From Roseinatronobacter thiooxidans (GTDB taxonomy: Bacteria; Pseudomonadota; Alphaproteobacteria; Rhodobacterales; Rhodobacteraceae), in NCBI RefSeq assembly GCF_001870675.1, contig NZ_MEHT01000005.1, positions 107,703 to 171,702 on the forward strand: 64,000 nucleotides of DNA, in the 5' to 3' direction. Below, in pieces: positions 48,133 through 58,098 of the stretch (position 1 is its first letter; each line of letters starts with the position of its first letter). A program made the position numbers and the translations under genes. The notes beneath the pieces were generated by a model. The model ran no database searches and had not been told where the DNA came from. It saw only the letters and a program-made list of their open reading frames with translations.

Positions 48133-48196
48133 GCCCCTTGCCTTGGGGCGCGAATATGGTAGCGTCATTTGATCAAATACAGCCGGAGAATGTGTC

Positions 48197-49519
48197 ATGG
48201 CCCTAGACCGCCCCACCCCGAATGATCTGCGCGCCTTCTGGATGCCGTTTACGGCCAATCGCCAGTTCAAACAGGCCCCCCGTATGCTCGTCGGGGCAGA
48301 TGGCATGTTCTACACCACATCCGACGGGCGGCAGGTGCTGGATGGCACAGCCGGTCTGTGGTGTTGCAATGCAGGCCATAAACGCCCGCGCATCGTGGAA
48401 GCGATCCAGAAACAGGCGTCCGAAATGGACTATGCGCCCGCTTTCCAGATGGGCCACCCCAAGGCGTTCGAATTGGCCAACAAGCTGGTCGATCTGGCAC
48501 CCGAAGGCATAGACCATGCATTCTTCACCAATTCAGGGTCGGAATCGGTCGAAACCGCGCTGAAAATCGCCATTGCCTATCACCGTGCCAAGGGCAATGC
48601 CGGCCGCACCCGCCTGATCGGGCGCGAACGCGGCTATCACGGTGTCAATTTCGGCGGCATTTCGGTGGGCGGCATCGTCAACAACCGCCGCCATTTCGGC
48701 GCAATGCTGGCAGGTGTCGACCACCTGCCCCACACGCATCTGCCTGAAAACCAATGGTCAAAGGGCCAGCCCGAACATGGCGCGCATCTGGCCGATGATC
48801 TGGAACGCATGGTCGCGCTGCATGGGGCCGACACGATTGCCGCAGTGATTGTGGAACCTGTGGCAGGGTCCACCGGCGTGCTGATCCCGCCCAAAGGGTA
48901 TTTGCAGCGCCTGCGCGAGATTGCGACGAAACACGACATTCTGCTGATCTTTGACGAAGTGATCACCGGCTTTGGCCGCCTCGGCAGCGCCTTTGGCGCG
49001 CAGCATTTCGATGTCATGCCCGACATGATCACCTGCGCCAAGGGCCTGACCAATGGTGTGATCCCGATGGGTGCGGTGCTGACCACGGCCGCCATTCACG
49101 ATGCCTTCATGACCGGCCCCGAGAATCTGATCGAGCTGTTCCACGGCTACACCTATTCGGGCAACCCCATCGCATCGGCAGCGGCCCTTGCCACGCTGGA
49201 AACCTACCGCGAAGAGGCCCTGTTCGAGCGTTGCGCCGAGATTGCGCCCTATTGGCAAGAGGCCGTGCATTCGCTGAAAGACCACCGCCATGTCATCGAC
49301 ATTCGCAATATGGGCCTGATCGGCGCGGTCGAGTTGGCACCGATTGCAGGCGCGCCCACGCAGCGCGCTTTCGCAGCCTTCCTGAAAGCCTATGAAAAGG
49401 GTGTGCTGATCCGCACGACAGGCGATATCATCGCCATGTCGCCGCCGCTGATTATCGAGAAATCGCATATCGACCAGTTGATCGGCACCTTGGGCGAGGT
49501 TCTGGACAGTCTTGACTGA
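48197..49519 (+). CDS. class III (omega) aminotransferase, beta-alanine/pyruvate type
   Basis: PLP enzyme of 440 residues that transfers an amino group from an omega-amino acid or amine to pyruvate-like acceptors. The fold-type I features are NSGSESVETALKIA (~112-125), RGYHGVNF, IFDEVITGFGRLG (Asp253) and the PLP lysine Lys282 in TCAKGLTNG. The N-terminal FWMPFTANRQFK and MLVGADGMFYTTSDGR segments are typical of beta-alanine:pyruvate aminotransferases. Actual substrate is inferred. Confidence 0.9.
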   Translation: MALDRPTPNDLRAFWMPFTANRQFKQAPRMLVGADGMFYTTSDGRQVLDGTAGLWCCNAGHKRPRIVEAIQKQASEMDYAPAFQMGHPKAFELANKLVDLAPEGIDHAFFTNSGSESVETALKIAIAYHRAKGNAGRTRLIGRERGYHGVNFGGISVGGIVNNRRHFGAMLAGVDHLPHTHLPENQWSKGQPEHGAHLADDLERMVALHGADTIAAVIVEPVAGSTGVLIPPKGYLQRLREIATKHDILLIFDEVITGFGRLGSAFGAQHFDVMPDMITCAKGLTNGVIPMGAVLTTAAIHDAFMTGPENLIELFHGYTYSGNPIASAAALATLETYREEALFERCAEIAPYWQEAVHSLKDHRHVIDIRNMGLIGAVELAPIAGAPTQRAFAAFLKAYEKGVLIRTTGDIIAMSPPLIIEKSHIDQLIGTLGEVLDSLD

Positions 49520-49522
49520 GGC

Positions 49523-49990
49523 ATGAGCAAATCCCTCAAACGGGTGGCCCGCGCGCTGCAAGACGCGGGCCTGCCCGACACGATTACCGAAGCAGGCGAG
49601 GCGCGCACCGCCGAACAGGCCGCAGCGGCCTGCCTGTGCGAGATTGACCAGATCGTGAAATCCATCATCTTTTGCGGGCAGGATTCGGGCGCGATCCGGC
49701 TGTTCCTGACCGCAGGCGGAAACCGGATCTGCGCCAGCAAGGCCTCGGCGCTGGCGGGCGAGGATCTGGGCCGCGCCGATGCCAATCTTGTGCGCGCGAC
49801 CACTGGCTTTGCCATCGGCGGCGTCTCGCCCATAGGCCACCTGACCCCATCGCCCTGCTGGATCGATCCGCGCTTGCTGGACTTCGCGCAAGTCTGGGCC
49901 GCAGCGGGAACGCCGCGTCACGTCTTTGCAATTGCACCGGCAATGCTTATCTCTCTGGCCAATGCCCAAATTGCGGATTTTGTCGAATGA
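49523..49990 (+). CDS. YbaK/EbsC-family aminoacyl-tRNA deacylase
   Basis: 155-residue trans-editing domain that hydrolyses mischarged tRNAs (Cys- or Ala-tRNA-Pro type). The conserved VKSIIFCGQDSGAIRLFLTAGGNRI and TGFAIGGVSPIGH motifs are present, the GGVSPxG loop being the hallmark. The start is 3 bp after the aminotransferase stop, and its own stop overlaps the RDD gene by 4 bp. Confidence 0.92.
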   Translation: MSKSLKRVARALQDAGLPDTITEAGEARTAEQAAAACLCEIDQIVKSIIFCGQDSGAIRLFLTAGGNRICASKASALAGEDLGRADANLVRATTGFAIGGVSPIGHLTPSPCWIDPRLLDFAQVWAAAGTPRHVFAIAPAMLISLANAQIADFVE

Positions 49991-50421
49991 CCCTGCCAGA
50001 CCCCGAATTGCAACCGGAATTCTACCGCGATGTGCCGGTCAAACGCGCGCTGGCTTGGGGCATTGATGTGGCTGTAACCCTTGCCCTGACCCTTGTCGGG
50101 CTGGTGCTAACCCTTTTTGTCAGCGTGTTTTTCCTGCCTGTTCTGTTTGCTGCCATCTCGATCGGGTACCGCACTGTGATGCTGGCGCGCTACGGGGCCA
50201 CGCTGGGCATGATGCTGACCGCACTGAAATGGCGCGGCCTTGACGGGCGCGAACCTGACCCCATGACCGCCTTTATCTACAGCGCAATGCATGCAGGTCT
50301 ATGGACAGTGTTCCCGCTGCAAGTTGTCTCTGTGGTGTTGATCTTGCTTAGCCCCCATCGACAGGGCCTGCATGACATGGTGCTGGGCACCACGATGCTG
50401 CACCGCATCGCCCCCGATTAA
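49987..50421 (+). CDS. RDD-family membrane protein
   Basis: 144-residue membrane protein with three or four helices. The RDD pattern appears as FYRDVPVKRALAWGIDVAV (Arg near the first helix, then Asp in the helix) and a C-terminal HRQGLHDMVLGT. The family has unclear functions, sometimes in ion transport. Coupled to the YbaK gene by a 4-bp overlap. Confidence 0.88.
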   Translation: MTLPDPELQPEFYRDVPVKRALAWGIDVAVTLALTLVGLVLTLFVSVFFLPVLFAAISIGYRTVMLARYGATLGMMLTALKWRGLDGREPDPMTAFIYSAMHAGLWTVFPLQVVSVVLILLSPHRQGLHDMVLGTTMLHRIAPD

Positions 50422-50513
50422 GAACTGTCACAAGGGGCGCGTCAGACCACTTGGCGAAACCCAAAACCCTTGCTAGTCTCAGTTTTGTATATTGATGGTT
50501 TGAGATCTGTTGA

Positions 50514-51371
50514 ATGCGCCATAGCCTGCCCACCATACCGCAGTTCTATGTAACTGCCCCCCAGCCCTGCCCGTATCTTGACGGGCGGATGGAGCGTAAG
50601 TTGTTCACGGCCCTGCAAGGCGATCAGGCAGAGGCGATGAATGACAGCCTGTCCAAGCAGGGGTTTCGCCGGTCGCAAAACGTGTTGTATCGCCCGTCCT
50701 GTGCGGAATGTTGCGCCTGCCTGTCGGCGCGTATCCGCGTGGCAGATTTCAAGCCCTCGCGCTCTCAGCGGCGCGTCATCAACCGCAACAGCGCCGTGCA
50801 GCGCTATGTCACCAGCGCATGGGCCACCGAAGACCAGTATGACCTGTTCCGCCGCTATCTTGATTCGCGCCATGCCGATGGCGGCATGGCCGATATGGAT
50901 GTGTTTGAATTCGCCGCAATGGTCGAGGAAACGCCCGTGCGCACGCGCGTGTTGGAATATATCGCACAAGACGCAAATGGCCGGCGGCAGTTGCGCGCGG
51001 TCTGCCTGAGCGATGTGCTGGATGACGGGCTAAGCCTTGTATATTCGTTTTTCGACCCGGACCATTCCGCCATGTCCCTTGGCAGCTACATGATTCTCGA
51101 CCAGATCACTTTGGCGCGCAAAGTTGGGCTGCCCTATGTGTATCTGGGCTATTGGGTGCCCGGCAGCCCGAAGATGGATTACAAGGCAAAATTCTCGGCG
51201 CTGGAAATCTATCACGAAGGCGCGTGGCGCGATCTGGGCGACACAGACAGCTATTCCGGCACCACGCATCCCTTGTCTGTCAAACCGATTGCGGAACAGG
51301 TGGCAGGGCTGAACCTGCCCAAAACCCTTAGCGCCCCCATCACCCCGACGCGCATTATCCGCGACCTGTAG
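50514..51371 (+). CDS. bpt: aspartate/glutamate leucyltransferase Bpt
   Basis: Transfers Leu from Leu-tRNA to N-terminal Asp or Glu, creating N-degrons that ClpS recognises. It has 285 residues. The N-terminal domain has the cysteine-rich PCPYLDG...[15 protein letters not shown] arrangement and [14 protein letters not shown]; the C-terminal acyltransferase (GNAT-like) part has [17 protein letters not shown] and [17 protein letters not shown]. clpS is in this same window at 1899-2249. Confidence 0.93.
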   Translation: MRHSLPTIPQFYVTAPQPCPYLDGRMERKLFTALQGDQAEAMNDSLSKQGFRRSQNVLYRPSCAECCACLSARIRVADFKPSRSQRRVINRNSAVQRYVTSAWATEDQYDLFRRYLDSRHADGGMADMDVFEFAAMVEETPVRTRVLEYIAQDANGRRQLRAVCLSDVLDDGLSLVYSFFDPDHSAMSLGSYMILDQITLARKVGLPYVYLGYWVPGSPKMDYKAKFSALEIYHEGAWRDLGDTDSYSGTTHPLSVKPIAEQVAGLNLPKTLSAPITPTRIIRDL

Positions 51372-51380
51372 TCTTGCCCA

Positions 51381-51402
51381 AGGGCCGCAGGCCCGCCGCG
51401 CA
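51381..51402. repeat. possible fragment of the dispersed repeat
   Basis: A 22-bp exact match to part of copy 1 (reverse strand of ~4798-4819), in the 85-bp gap after bpt. It contains the small palindrome GGGCCGCAGGCCC, so an independent bpt hairpin cannot be ruled out. Confidence 0.35.
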
Positions 51403-51456
51403 AGGGGTGCAACGCTATCCCCGCAAACACCACAAGCCAGTACTGCTCTTGCCGCC

Positions 51457-51885
51457 CTAGTTTGATTTGCGCGAGGGAATAAACGGCAAGGGCACGACCG
51501 GCACGCCTTCCTCGATCAGGGCTTTGGCCTCTTGCGGTTTTGCTTCGCCATAGATCGGGCGGTCGGGAATGTCGCCCAGATACATGGCGCGCGCCTCGCT
51601 GGCGAAACGCTCGCCCACATATTCCGAGCTGGCCTCGATCTTGCTGCGCAGGGCTTTCAGCTTTTCCGTGGGATCAGGCGCTTGCGCCTCTGGCGGGGGG
51701 GCGGCTTGCGCAACTGGGGGGCGGACCGCGACCGCAGGCGCCATCAGCGCCTTTTCAACATCGCTGGACCCGCAGACAGGGCATAGCACCAACTGGCGCT
51801 GTTTGAGGTCATGAAAGGCCTGACCGGCCTTGAACCAGCTGTCAAAGGCATGGCCATCGCCACATTTGAGAGAAAACTTGATCAT
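51457..51885 (-). CDS. DUF1178 protein
   Basis: 142 residues with an N-terminal zinc-ribbon-like region (LKCGDGHAFDSWFKAG, then LCPVCGSSDVEKALMAP), a proline/alanine-rich linker (~55-73) and a conserved C-terminal part (YVGERFASEARAMYLGDIPDRPIYGEA). Family function unknown; the four-cysteine knuckle suggests metal or nucleic-acid binding. Transcribed towards bpt. Confidence 0.9.
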   Translation of the reverse strand: MIKFSLKCGDGHAFDSWFKAGQAFHDLKQRQLVLCPVCGSSDVEKALMAPAVAVRPPVAQAAPPPEAQAPDPTEKLKALRSKIEASSEYVGERFASEARAMYLGDIPDRPIYGEAKPQEAKALIEEGVPVVPLPFIPSRKSN

Positions 51886-52002
51886 GTTCCACAGTCCGAC
51901 CGGGGCGGTTCACATCTAACCACGTCGCGCAGCAGATCAAGAGCGAATGACTTGCTCTGCCCGTCCGGCCCGCTATCTGACACTGAATTAACGGAGGTTG
52001 CC

Positions 52003-52512
52003 ATGCTTAGACTTGCCCTAACCCTTGGCCTTGCGCTGTGTGCCCTGCCTGCATGGGCCTTCAGCTTCACCGCGCTGGATGGCAGCCCTCTCAACCTTGC
52101 TGACTGGCGCGGGCAACCTGTGCTGGTGGTCAACACCGCATCACTGTGCGGGTTCACACGGCAATATGGCGATATGCAGCAATTATATGAAGACTACGGC
52201 CCGCGCGGGCTGGTGGTGCTGGCGGTTCCGTCAGATGACTTTCGTCAGGAACTGTCCAGCAACGAAGAGGTTGCGGATTTCTGCCGCGTCCAGACCGGCC
52301 TGACCTTTCCCATCACCCAGATTACACCTGTGCGCGGCGGGCAGGCGCATCCGTTTTACCAATGGCTTGCCGAGGCACACGGGCATGTGCAGAACTGGAA
52401 TTTCAACAAGGCGCTGATCGGGCCGGATGGCGCGCTGCTTGGGTTCTGGGGGTCCGCCATGCGCCCCACCGCCCGCGCAATCACCCGCGAAATCCGCGCC
52501 GCCCTGCCATGA
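52003..52512 (+). CDS. exported glutathione-peroxidase-like protein
   Basis: 169-residue thioredoxin-fold peroxidase. A signal peptide (1-19, ending AWA-F) sends it to the periplasm. The peroxidatic residue is Cys49 in NTASLCGFT (cysteine, not selenocysteine). The Gln/Trp/Asn of the catalytic tetrad fit the later QNWNFNKALIGPDG motif. The start at 52003 follows CGGAGGTTGCC, which decides it. Coupled to the deacetylase gene by 4 bp. Confidence 0.9.
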   Translation: MLRLALTLGLALCALPAWAFSFTALDGSPLNLADWRGQPVLVVNTASLCGFTRQYGDMQQLYEDYGPRGLVVLAVPSDDFRQELSSNEEVADFCRVQTGLTFPITQITPVRGGQAHPFYQWLAEAHGHVQNWNFNKALIGPDGALLGFWGSAMRPTARAITREIRAALP

Positions 52513-53633
52513 CGCCTATTTTCATCGGCTCCGAGGTGTATCGCGGCTCCAGCTATGGGGATTGGCACCCGCTGCATATTCCGCGCGTCTCGACTGTCAT
52601 GGACCTGACGCGCGCACTTGGCTGGATGCCGCCCGCGCAATACCGCACCAGCCCGCGCGCCAAGCCAAAGGCGCTGGCGCTGTTTCACACGCCAGACTAT
52701 ATCGCCGCCCTGCAACAGGCCGAAGCCACGCAACAGGTGGATGATGCAACCCGCATACGCCACGGGCTGGGCAGCACAGCAAACCCTGTCTTCCCCGAGA
52801 TGTTTTGCCGCCCCGCCACTGGCGCAGGCGGGGTCATGCTGGCGGCGGAACTGGTGCGCGCAGGCGGCATTGTCCATGTTCCGGGCGGCGGCACCCATCA
52901 TGCGATGGCAGATTATGCCAATGGGTTCTGCTACTTGAACGATCCGGTCCTGTGCCTGCTGTCACTGCGCAAGCTTGGCCTGCGGCGCATCGCCTATGTA
53001 GACATAGATGCGCATCATTGCGACGGGGTCGAGGCGGCACTGTCAGGGGCCAGCGACATGCTGATGATATCTGTGCATGAAGACCGGCGCTGGCCCTTCA
53101 CCGGCGCGCTGGACGATGACGCGCGCGGGCGCGCGCTGAACCTGCCTGTGCCGCGCGGGCTGAACGATACCGAGATGCGCACCATTCTGCACCGGCTGAT
53201 CCTGCCTGCGCTGGAGCGCTTCGATCCCGATGCAGTGGTGCTGCAATGCGGGTCCGATGCGATCGAGGAAGACCCGCTGTCGCGGCTGGCCCTGTCCAAC
53301 AACGCCCATGCAGAGGTGGCCACAGCACTGGCACAGCTTGCACCACGCCTGATCGTGCTGGGCGGGGGCGGCTATAACCCGTGGTCGGTGGCGCGGTGCT
53401 GGACACGGGTTTGGGGCGCGCTGAACGGGTGGGACGCGCCAGGCCCCCTGCCCGACACCGCGCGCGACGTGCTGGAGGGGCTGCACTGGAACCGGCGCGC
53501 CGCAGGGCGCAACCCGCCATTGGCATGGCGCAGCACCCTGAACGACCCGCCCCGCGAAGGGCCGGTGCGCGCAGAGATCACAGACCGGATCGGGTATCTG
53601 CAAAAGCGGGTTGCGCTGGCGCGCGCCAGTTGA
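52509..53633 (+). CDS. histone deacetylase/AcuC-family amidohydrolase
   Basis: Zinc-dependent deacetylase-fold protein of 374 residues that probably removes acetyl groups from acetylated lysines or acetylpolyamines. The catalytic His pair is in GGGTHHAMADYANGFCYLND. Zn ligands are in YVDIDAHHCDGVE and the later Asp near LQCGSDAIEEDPLS, and the transition-state residue lies in the GGGGYN region. It overlaps the peroxidase gene by 4 bp. Confidence 0.9.
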   Translation: MTPIFIGSEVYRGSSYGDWHPLHIPRVSTVMDLTRALGWMPPAQYRTSPRAKPKALALFHTPDYIAALQQAEATQQVDDATRIRHGLGSTANPVFPEMFCRPATGAGGVMLAAELVRAGGIVHVPGGGTHHAMADYANGFCYLNDPVLCLLSLRKLGLRRIAYVDIDAHHCDGVEAALSGASDMLMISVHEDRRWPFTGALDDDARGRALNLPVPRGLNDTEMRTILHRLILPALERFDPDAVVLQCGSDAIEEDPLSRLALSNNAHAEVATALAQLAPRLIVLGGGGYNPWSVARCWTRVWGALNGWDAPGPLPDTARDVLEGLHWNRRAAGRNPPLAWRSTLNDPPREGPVRAEITDRIGYLQKRVALARAS

Positions 53634-53699
53634 GGATTGAGTAGTGCGCTATGGAGGGCTTGGCGCAGACCAACGCGGATGTTCCCGCCCGGAATCGAG

Positions 53700-53790
53700 G
53701 CCGCAGTCTGCCGCGCATCGCAGGGCCGCACCGCGGCCCGGCGCTGCGCGGCTAAACACGCGCAAGCTCTACGTCTGAAAAATCCCGCAT
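53700..53790 (-). repeat. dispersed intergenic repeat, copy 3 (internally deleted)
   Basis: About 90 bp with both ends of copy 2 joined: CCGCGCATCGC...GGGCCG is followed at once by CACC-CGGCCCG...TGCGCGGCTA and the distal TCTGAAAA. The ~100-bp middle, including the 49-bp identical block, is missing. The rest of the 330-bp gap before lysC shows no gene. Confidence 0.6.
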
Positions 53791-53964
53791 CACAGCCCCT
53801 TGCCCCCCACAGCTACACACACAAATTGCCCTTGCGTCACCGCCCGCGCAACATGCCCAGAGAAAAACCGCCCCAAGGCGCCCCAGACGCACGGCCCACC
53901 TTGCGTAACCCCCCGCCCGCGCATATGAAGTGGCGCGAAAAACGTGTGGGGAAAGGGTCGGCCC

Positions 53965-55224
53965 ATGCCGCTACTGGTAATGAAATTTGGCGGCACTTCG
54001 GTCGCGGATCTGGGTCGCATCCGCAATGCGGCGGCCAAGGTCAAGGCCGAAGTCGAACGCGGCTACGATGTGATCGTGATCGTCTCGGCGATGTCGGGCA
54101 AAACGAATGAACTGGTGGGCTGGGTCAATGAAACCTCGCCCATGTATGACGCACGCGAATATGATGCCGTGGTCAGTTCGGGCGAGAATGTCACAGCCGG
54201 TCTGATGGCGCTGACACTTCAGGAAATGGATGTGCCCGCGCGCAGCTGGCAGGGCTGGCAAGTGCCCATCCAGACCACCAGCGCGCATGGCGCAGCGCGG
54301 TTTGTCGATATTCCCCGCACCAATCTGGATGCGAAATTCGCTGAGGGCTTCAAAGTGGCAGTCATCGCAGGCTTTCAGGGCGTCAGCCCTGAAGGGCGGA
54401 TCACCACGCTGGGGCGTGGCGGGTCTGACACCACTGCCGTGGCCTTTGCCGCCGCGTTCGAGGCAGAGCGGTGTGATATCTACACCGATGTTGACGGTAT
54501 CTACACTACCGACCCGCGCATCACCTCGAAAGCGCGCAAGCTGGACAAGATCAGCTTCGAGGAAATGTTGGAGCTGGCCTCGCTTGGGGCGAAAGTGCTG
54601 CAAACCCGCTCGGTCGAGTTGGCGATGCGTTACAAGGTGCGGTTGCGCGTTCTGTCATCATTCGATGATACCAATGAAACATCAGGAACCCTGGTCTGTG
54701 ATGAGGATGAAATCATGGAATCGAAAGTCGTCTCGGGCGTGGCCTATAGCCGCGAAGAAGCGAAACTGACCCTTGTCACCGTCGAAGACCGCCCCGGCAT
54801 TGCGGCGGCGATCTTTGGCCCCTTGTCCGAGGCCGGTGTGAATGTCGATATGATCGTGCAGAACATCTCGGAGAAGAACTATCAGGGCAACGAGAAACCT
54901 GTCACCGATATGACATTTTCCTGCCCCGTCGATCAGGTTGCCCGCGCGCGCAAAGCGCTGGAAGCGGCGCGCGATGCGGGCAATATCAGCTATGACAAGC
55001 TGGAAGTGGACGAAGACGCCGCCAAAGTGTCGGTTGTGGGAATCGGCATGCGCAGCCATGCCGGTGTTGCCGCGCGCATGTTCAGCGCACTTGCTGATGA
55101 AGGAGTCAACATAAAGGTCATTGCGACATCCGAGATCAAGATTTCTGTGCTGATCGACAGGAAATATATGGAACTGGCGGTTCAGGCCCTTCATGATGCG
55201 TTTGAACTGGACAAGGCGGGCTGA
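53965..55224 (+). CDS. lysC: aspartate kinase
   Basis: First step of the lysine/threonine/methionine pathway. It has 419 residues. The N-terminal kinase domain has VMKFGGTSV (5-13) and the GRGGSDTTAVAFAAAF segment; two C-terminal ACT domains (about 265-340 and 345-419) give feedback control. Start MPLLVMKFG at 53965 follows AAAGGG; an upstream in-frame ATG at 53944 has no support. ptsP follows after 30 bp. Confidence 0.95.
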   Translation: MPLLVMKFGGTSVADLGRIRNAAAKVKAEVERGYDVIVIVSAMSGKTNELVGWVNETSPMYDAREYDAVVSSGENVTAGLMALTLQEMDVPARSWQGWQVPIQTTSAHGAARFVDIPRTNLDAKFAEGFKVAVIAGFQGVSPEGRITTLGRGGSDTTAVAFAAAFEAERCDIYTDVDGIYTTDPRITSKARKLDKISFEEMLELASLGAKVLQTRSVELAMRYKVRLRVLSSFDDTNETSGTLVCDEDEIMESKVVSGVAYSREEAKLTLVTVEDRPGIAAAIFGPLSEAGVNVDMIVQNISEKNYQGNEKPVTDMTFSCPVDQVARARKALEAARDAGNISYDKLEVDEDAAKVSVVGIGMRSHAGVAARMFSALADEGVNIKVIATSEIKISVLIDRKYMELAVQALHDAFELDKAG

Positions 55225-55254
55225 GGCAGGCCCGAGAGCAGGATCGGAGGGGCC

Positions 55255-57501
55255 ATGCCCCATAGAACGGAAACTGACAGCCGCAAGCTGTTGCGCAGAT
55301 TGCGCGATGAAATGGCCTTGGCCAATCCGGGGCAGGAACGCCTTGACCGGATCACCACGATCATCACCGAATCGATGGGGGTCGATGTCTGCTCGATCTA
55401 TCTGTTCCGCGATGTGGACACGCTGGAACTGTGCGCAACCGAGGGGCTGAAGCCCGAATCCGTACACCAGACCCGCCTGCGGTTGGGCGAAGGGCTGGTG
55501 GGCAAGGTCGCGCGCTTTGCGCGCCCCGTCAACACGGCCAACGCCCCCGCCGAACGCGGCTTTCGCTATATGCCCGAGACGGGTGAGGAAGTGTTCACCT
55601 CTTTCCTTGGTGTCCCGATCCAGCGTCTGGGGGAACGGTTGGGTGTGCTGGTCGTGCAGGCCAAAGACCCGCGCTTGTATACCGATGATGAAATCTACGG
55701 GCTGGAAGTGGTGGCGATGGTCATCGCCGAAATGACCGAACTGGGCGCGTTCACCGGCGAAGGCACCAGTTTCGCAACCCCCCACCAAAACCCCGCCATG
55801 CTGCGCGGCGTCACCGCACAGGAAGGCGAGGCAGAGGGGCAGGTCTGGCTGCACCAGCCGCGTGTTGTCATTACCAATCTGGTCAATGATGACAGCCGCG
55901 CGGAACTGCTGCGCCTTGAAGCTGCAGTCGAGACGCTGCGCGTCTCGATTGACCAGTTGCTGGCAAGCGCCGGAACCCGCGACAAAGACCATATGGAAGT
56001 GCTGCAAACCTACCGCATGTTCGCCCATTCGCGGGGCTGGATGAAGCGGATGGAAGAAGATATCCGCCTTGGCCTATCCGCCGAGGCGGCGGTGGAAAAG
56101 GAACAATCGACAGCGCGCGCGCGGCTGGAACGGGTGCCCGATGCCTATATCCGCGACCGTCTGCATGATCTGGACGATCTGTCCAACCGCCTGCTGCGTA
56201 TCCTGACCGGACAGGGCAACGAGACGGGCGCAGAAATGCCCGAGCGCCCGATTCTGGTCGCGCGCAATATCGGGCCGGGGGAATTGCTGGAATATGGCCG
56301 CAAACTGCGCGGTGTGGTGCTGGAAGAAGGCGCGGTCGGCAGCCACGCCACCATCGTGGCGCGCGCACTTGCGATTCCGCTGGTGATAAACGTGCCGCGC
56401 ATCACCACCGAGGCGTTGAACGGTGACCATATTCTGGTTGATGGCACCGAAGGCGTCGTGCATCTGCGCCCCGATGACACCATCTCCAGCGCGTTCCGCG
56501 ACAAGATGGCGATGCAGGCCAAGGCACAGGAACGCTATGCCAGCCTGCGCGACAAGCCTGCACAGGCGCGGTGCGGCACAACTGTATCGCTGAAAATGAA
56601 CGCCGGTTTGCTGGCCGATCTGCCCTCGCTGCCCAATTCGGGGGCAGATGCCGTGGGGCTGTTCCGAACCGAATTGCAGTTTCTGGTACAGGACCGGATG
56701 CCAAAGCGGTCTGACCTTGTGGCGAATTACGCGCGTGTGCTGGATGCAGCGGCGCAGCGCAAAGTGTATTTCCGAACACTCGATATCGGGTCTGACAAGG
56801 TCATGCCCTATATGAACCGCCCCGACGAGCCGAACCCCGCAATGGGCTGGCGCGCGCTGCGGGTGGGCTTGGACAAACCGGGCGTGTTGCGCATGCAGTT
56901 GCAAGCGCTGATCCGCGCAGCCAATGGTCGCGCGCTGAGTGTCATGTTCCCGCTGGTCGCAACCGCCAGCGAATTCACGCAAGCGCGCGACACCCTGCTG
57001 CGCGAGATCGAGCGGGAACGCAGGATGGGCCATACATTGCCCGAAAAGCTTGAAATCGGCGCGATGCTGGAAACCCCGTCACTGGCCTATGCCCCGAAAA
57101 GCTTTTTTGAAGCGGTCGATTTCATCTCGATCGGGGGCAACGATCTGAAGCAGTTTTTCTTTGCCGCAGACCGCGAGAATGAATTGGTGCGCAAGCGTTA
57201 TGACACGCTGAATGTCAGTTTCCTGACATTCCTTCAGGTCATCGTAGACCGCTGCCACGAGACGGGAACCGACCTGTCATTTTGCGGCGAAGATGCGGGG
57301 CGGCCTGTCGATGCGCTGGCGCTGGCCGGGATCGGCATTGCCTCGCTGTCGATGCGGCCTGCCTCAATCGGGCCGGTGAAGTCCTTGATCCGGCGCGCGA
57401 ACCTGATCGAAGTCTCCGAACTGATTGCCCGCGTGCAGGCGCGCGGGCTGGAAAGCGCGCGCCCGGCCTTGCTGGACTATGTCGCGATGCTGGTGGATTA
57501 A
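55255..57501 (+). CDS. ptsP: PTS-Ntr enzyme I (GAF-domain PEP-protein phosphotransferase)
   Basis: Starts the nitrogen-related phosphorelay by taking phosphate from PEP and passing it to NPr. It has 748 residues: GAF domain ~15-165, PEP-binding and phosphohistidine domain with His364 in GSHATIVARALAIP, and a C-terminal TIM barrel with ARNIGPGELLE, GLFRTELQFL, TLDIGSDK, and Cys in DLSFCGEDAGRP. Downstream of lysC on the same strand. GAF domains of this protein sense nitrogen metabolites such as glutamine. Confidence 0.95.
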   Translation: MPHRTETDSRKLLRRLRDEMALANPGQERLDRITTIITESMGVDVCSIYLFRDVDTLELCATEGLKPESVHQTRLRLGEGLVGKVARFARPVNTANAPAERGFRYMPETGEEVFTSFLGVPIQRLGERLGVLVVQAKDPRLYTDDEIYGLEVVAMVIAEMTELGAFTGEGTSFATPHQNPAMLRGVTAQEGEAEGQVWLHQPRVVITNLVNDDSRAELLRLEAAVETLRVSIDQLLASAGTRDKDHMEVLQTYRMFAHSRGWMKRMEEDIRLGLSAEAAVEKEQSTARARLERVPDAYIRDRLHDLDDLSNRLLRILTGQGNETGAEMPERPILVARNIGPGELLEYGRKLRGVVLEEGAVGSHATIVARALAIPLVINVPRITTEALNGDHILVDGTEGVVHLRPDDTISSAFRDKMAMQAKAQERYASLRDKPAQARCGTTVSLKMNAGLLADLPSLPNSGADAVGLFRTELQFLVQDRMPKRSDLVANYARVLDAAAQRKVYFRTLDIGSDKVMPYMNRPDEPNPAMGWRALRVGLDKPGVLRMQLQALIRAANGRALSVMFPLVATASEFTQARDTLLREIERERRMGHTLPEKLEIGAMLETPSLAYAPKSFFEAVDFISIGGNDLKQFFFAADRENELVRKRYDTLNVSFLTFLQVIVDRCHETGTDLSFCGEDAGRPVDALALAGIGIASLSMRPASIGPVKSLIRRANLIEVSELIARVQARGLESARPALLDYVAMLVD

Positions 57502-57513
57502 GGCTGCCGCGGC

Positions 57514-58017
57514 TTACGGACGGGCTGGACTGTCACTTTTGCAATATTGCGTCACATCACCCTGCACCCCCTCCCATGCACCGGCCACCAGCTCCAGCCC
57601 CAGAACGCGGGCGGGGTTGGTGGGCGGCGGCATGGTTACCCCGTCCAGCCGCGCGAAGCCGAAACGGCTGTAATAGGGCGCATCCCCCACCAGCAGCACC
57701 CGCGCCCAGCCCAAAGCCTGCGCGCGCGCCAGGCTTTCGCGCATCAGCCAGCCGCCCAAGCCCTCGCCCTGATGGGTAGGGTGCACGGCAATCGGGCCAA
57801 GCAGCAGCACATCCGCGCCTTCAATCTGGACCGGCCAATAGCGGATGGCCGCAGCAATCCCGTTCGCGTCGCGCAGCAGCAGGCAAAGGGGGGCGACAGG
57901 GTCGACCTGATCGCGCAGCCGGTAGGATGACAGCGCTTCTCGCCCCGGTGCGAAGCACAGGTCGTAAAGCCCCTCTACCTCCCACCAGTCGGCGGGTGTT
58001 TCCTGAAAAAGCTGCAT
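57514..58017 (-). CDS. GNAT-family N-acetyltransferase
   Basis: 167-residue acyl-CoA-dependent acetyltransferase. The acetyl-CoA loop is the GEGLGGWLMRESLARAQALG region preceded by LLLGPIAVHPTHQG (motif A), and the C-terminal VGDAPYYSRFGFAR is typical of YhbS-like acetyltransferases. It is convergent with ptsP and ends 12 bp from its stop. Substrate unknown. Confidence 0.9.
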   Translation of the reverse strand: MQLFQETPADWWEVEGLYDLCFAPGREALSSYRLRDQVDPVAPLCLLLRDANGIAAAIRYWPVQIEGADVLLLGPIAVHPTHQGEGLGGWLMRESLARAQALGWARVLLVGDAPYYSRFGFARLDGVTMPPPTNPARVLGLELVAGAWEGVQGDVTQYCKSDSPARP

Positions 58018-58098
58018 CTGCCGTCCCCGCCCAGATCAGTGCTGGCAGGGTCCGTAGCATGGCGTTAGGGTGCGCGCAAACAGATCGGAGAGACGCCC

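Noticed and set aside
51811..52002. 64-codon extension of the glutathione-peroxidase gene
   Set aside because: The signal peptide and GGAGG site fix the start at 52003, and the extension overlaps the DUF1178 gene.
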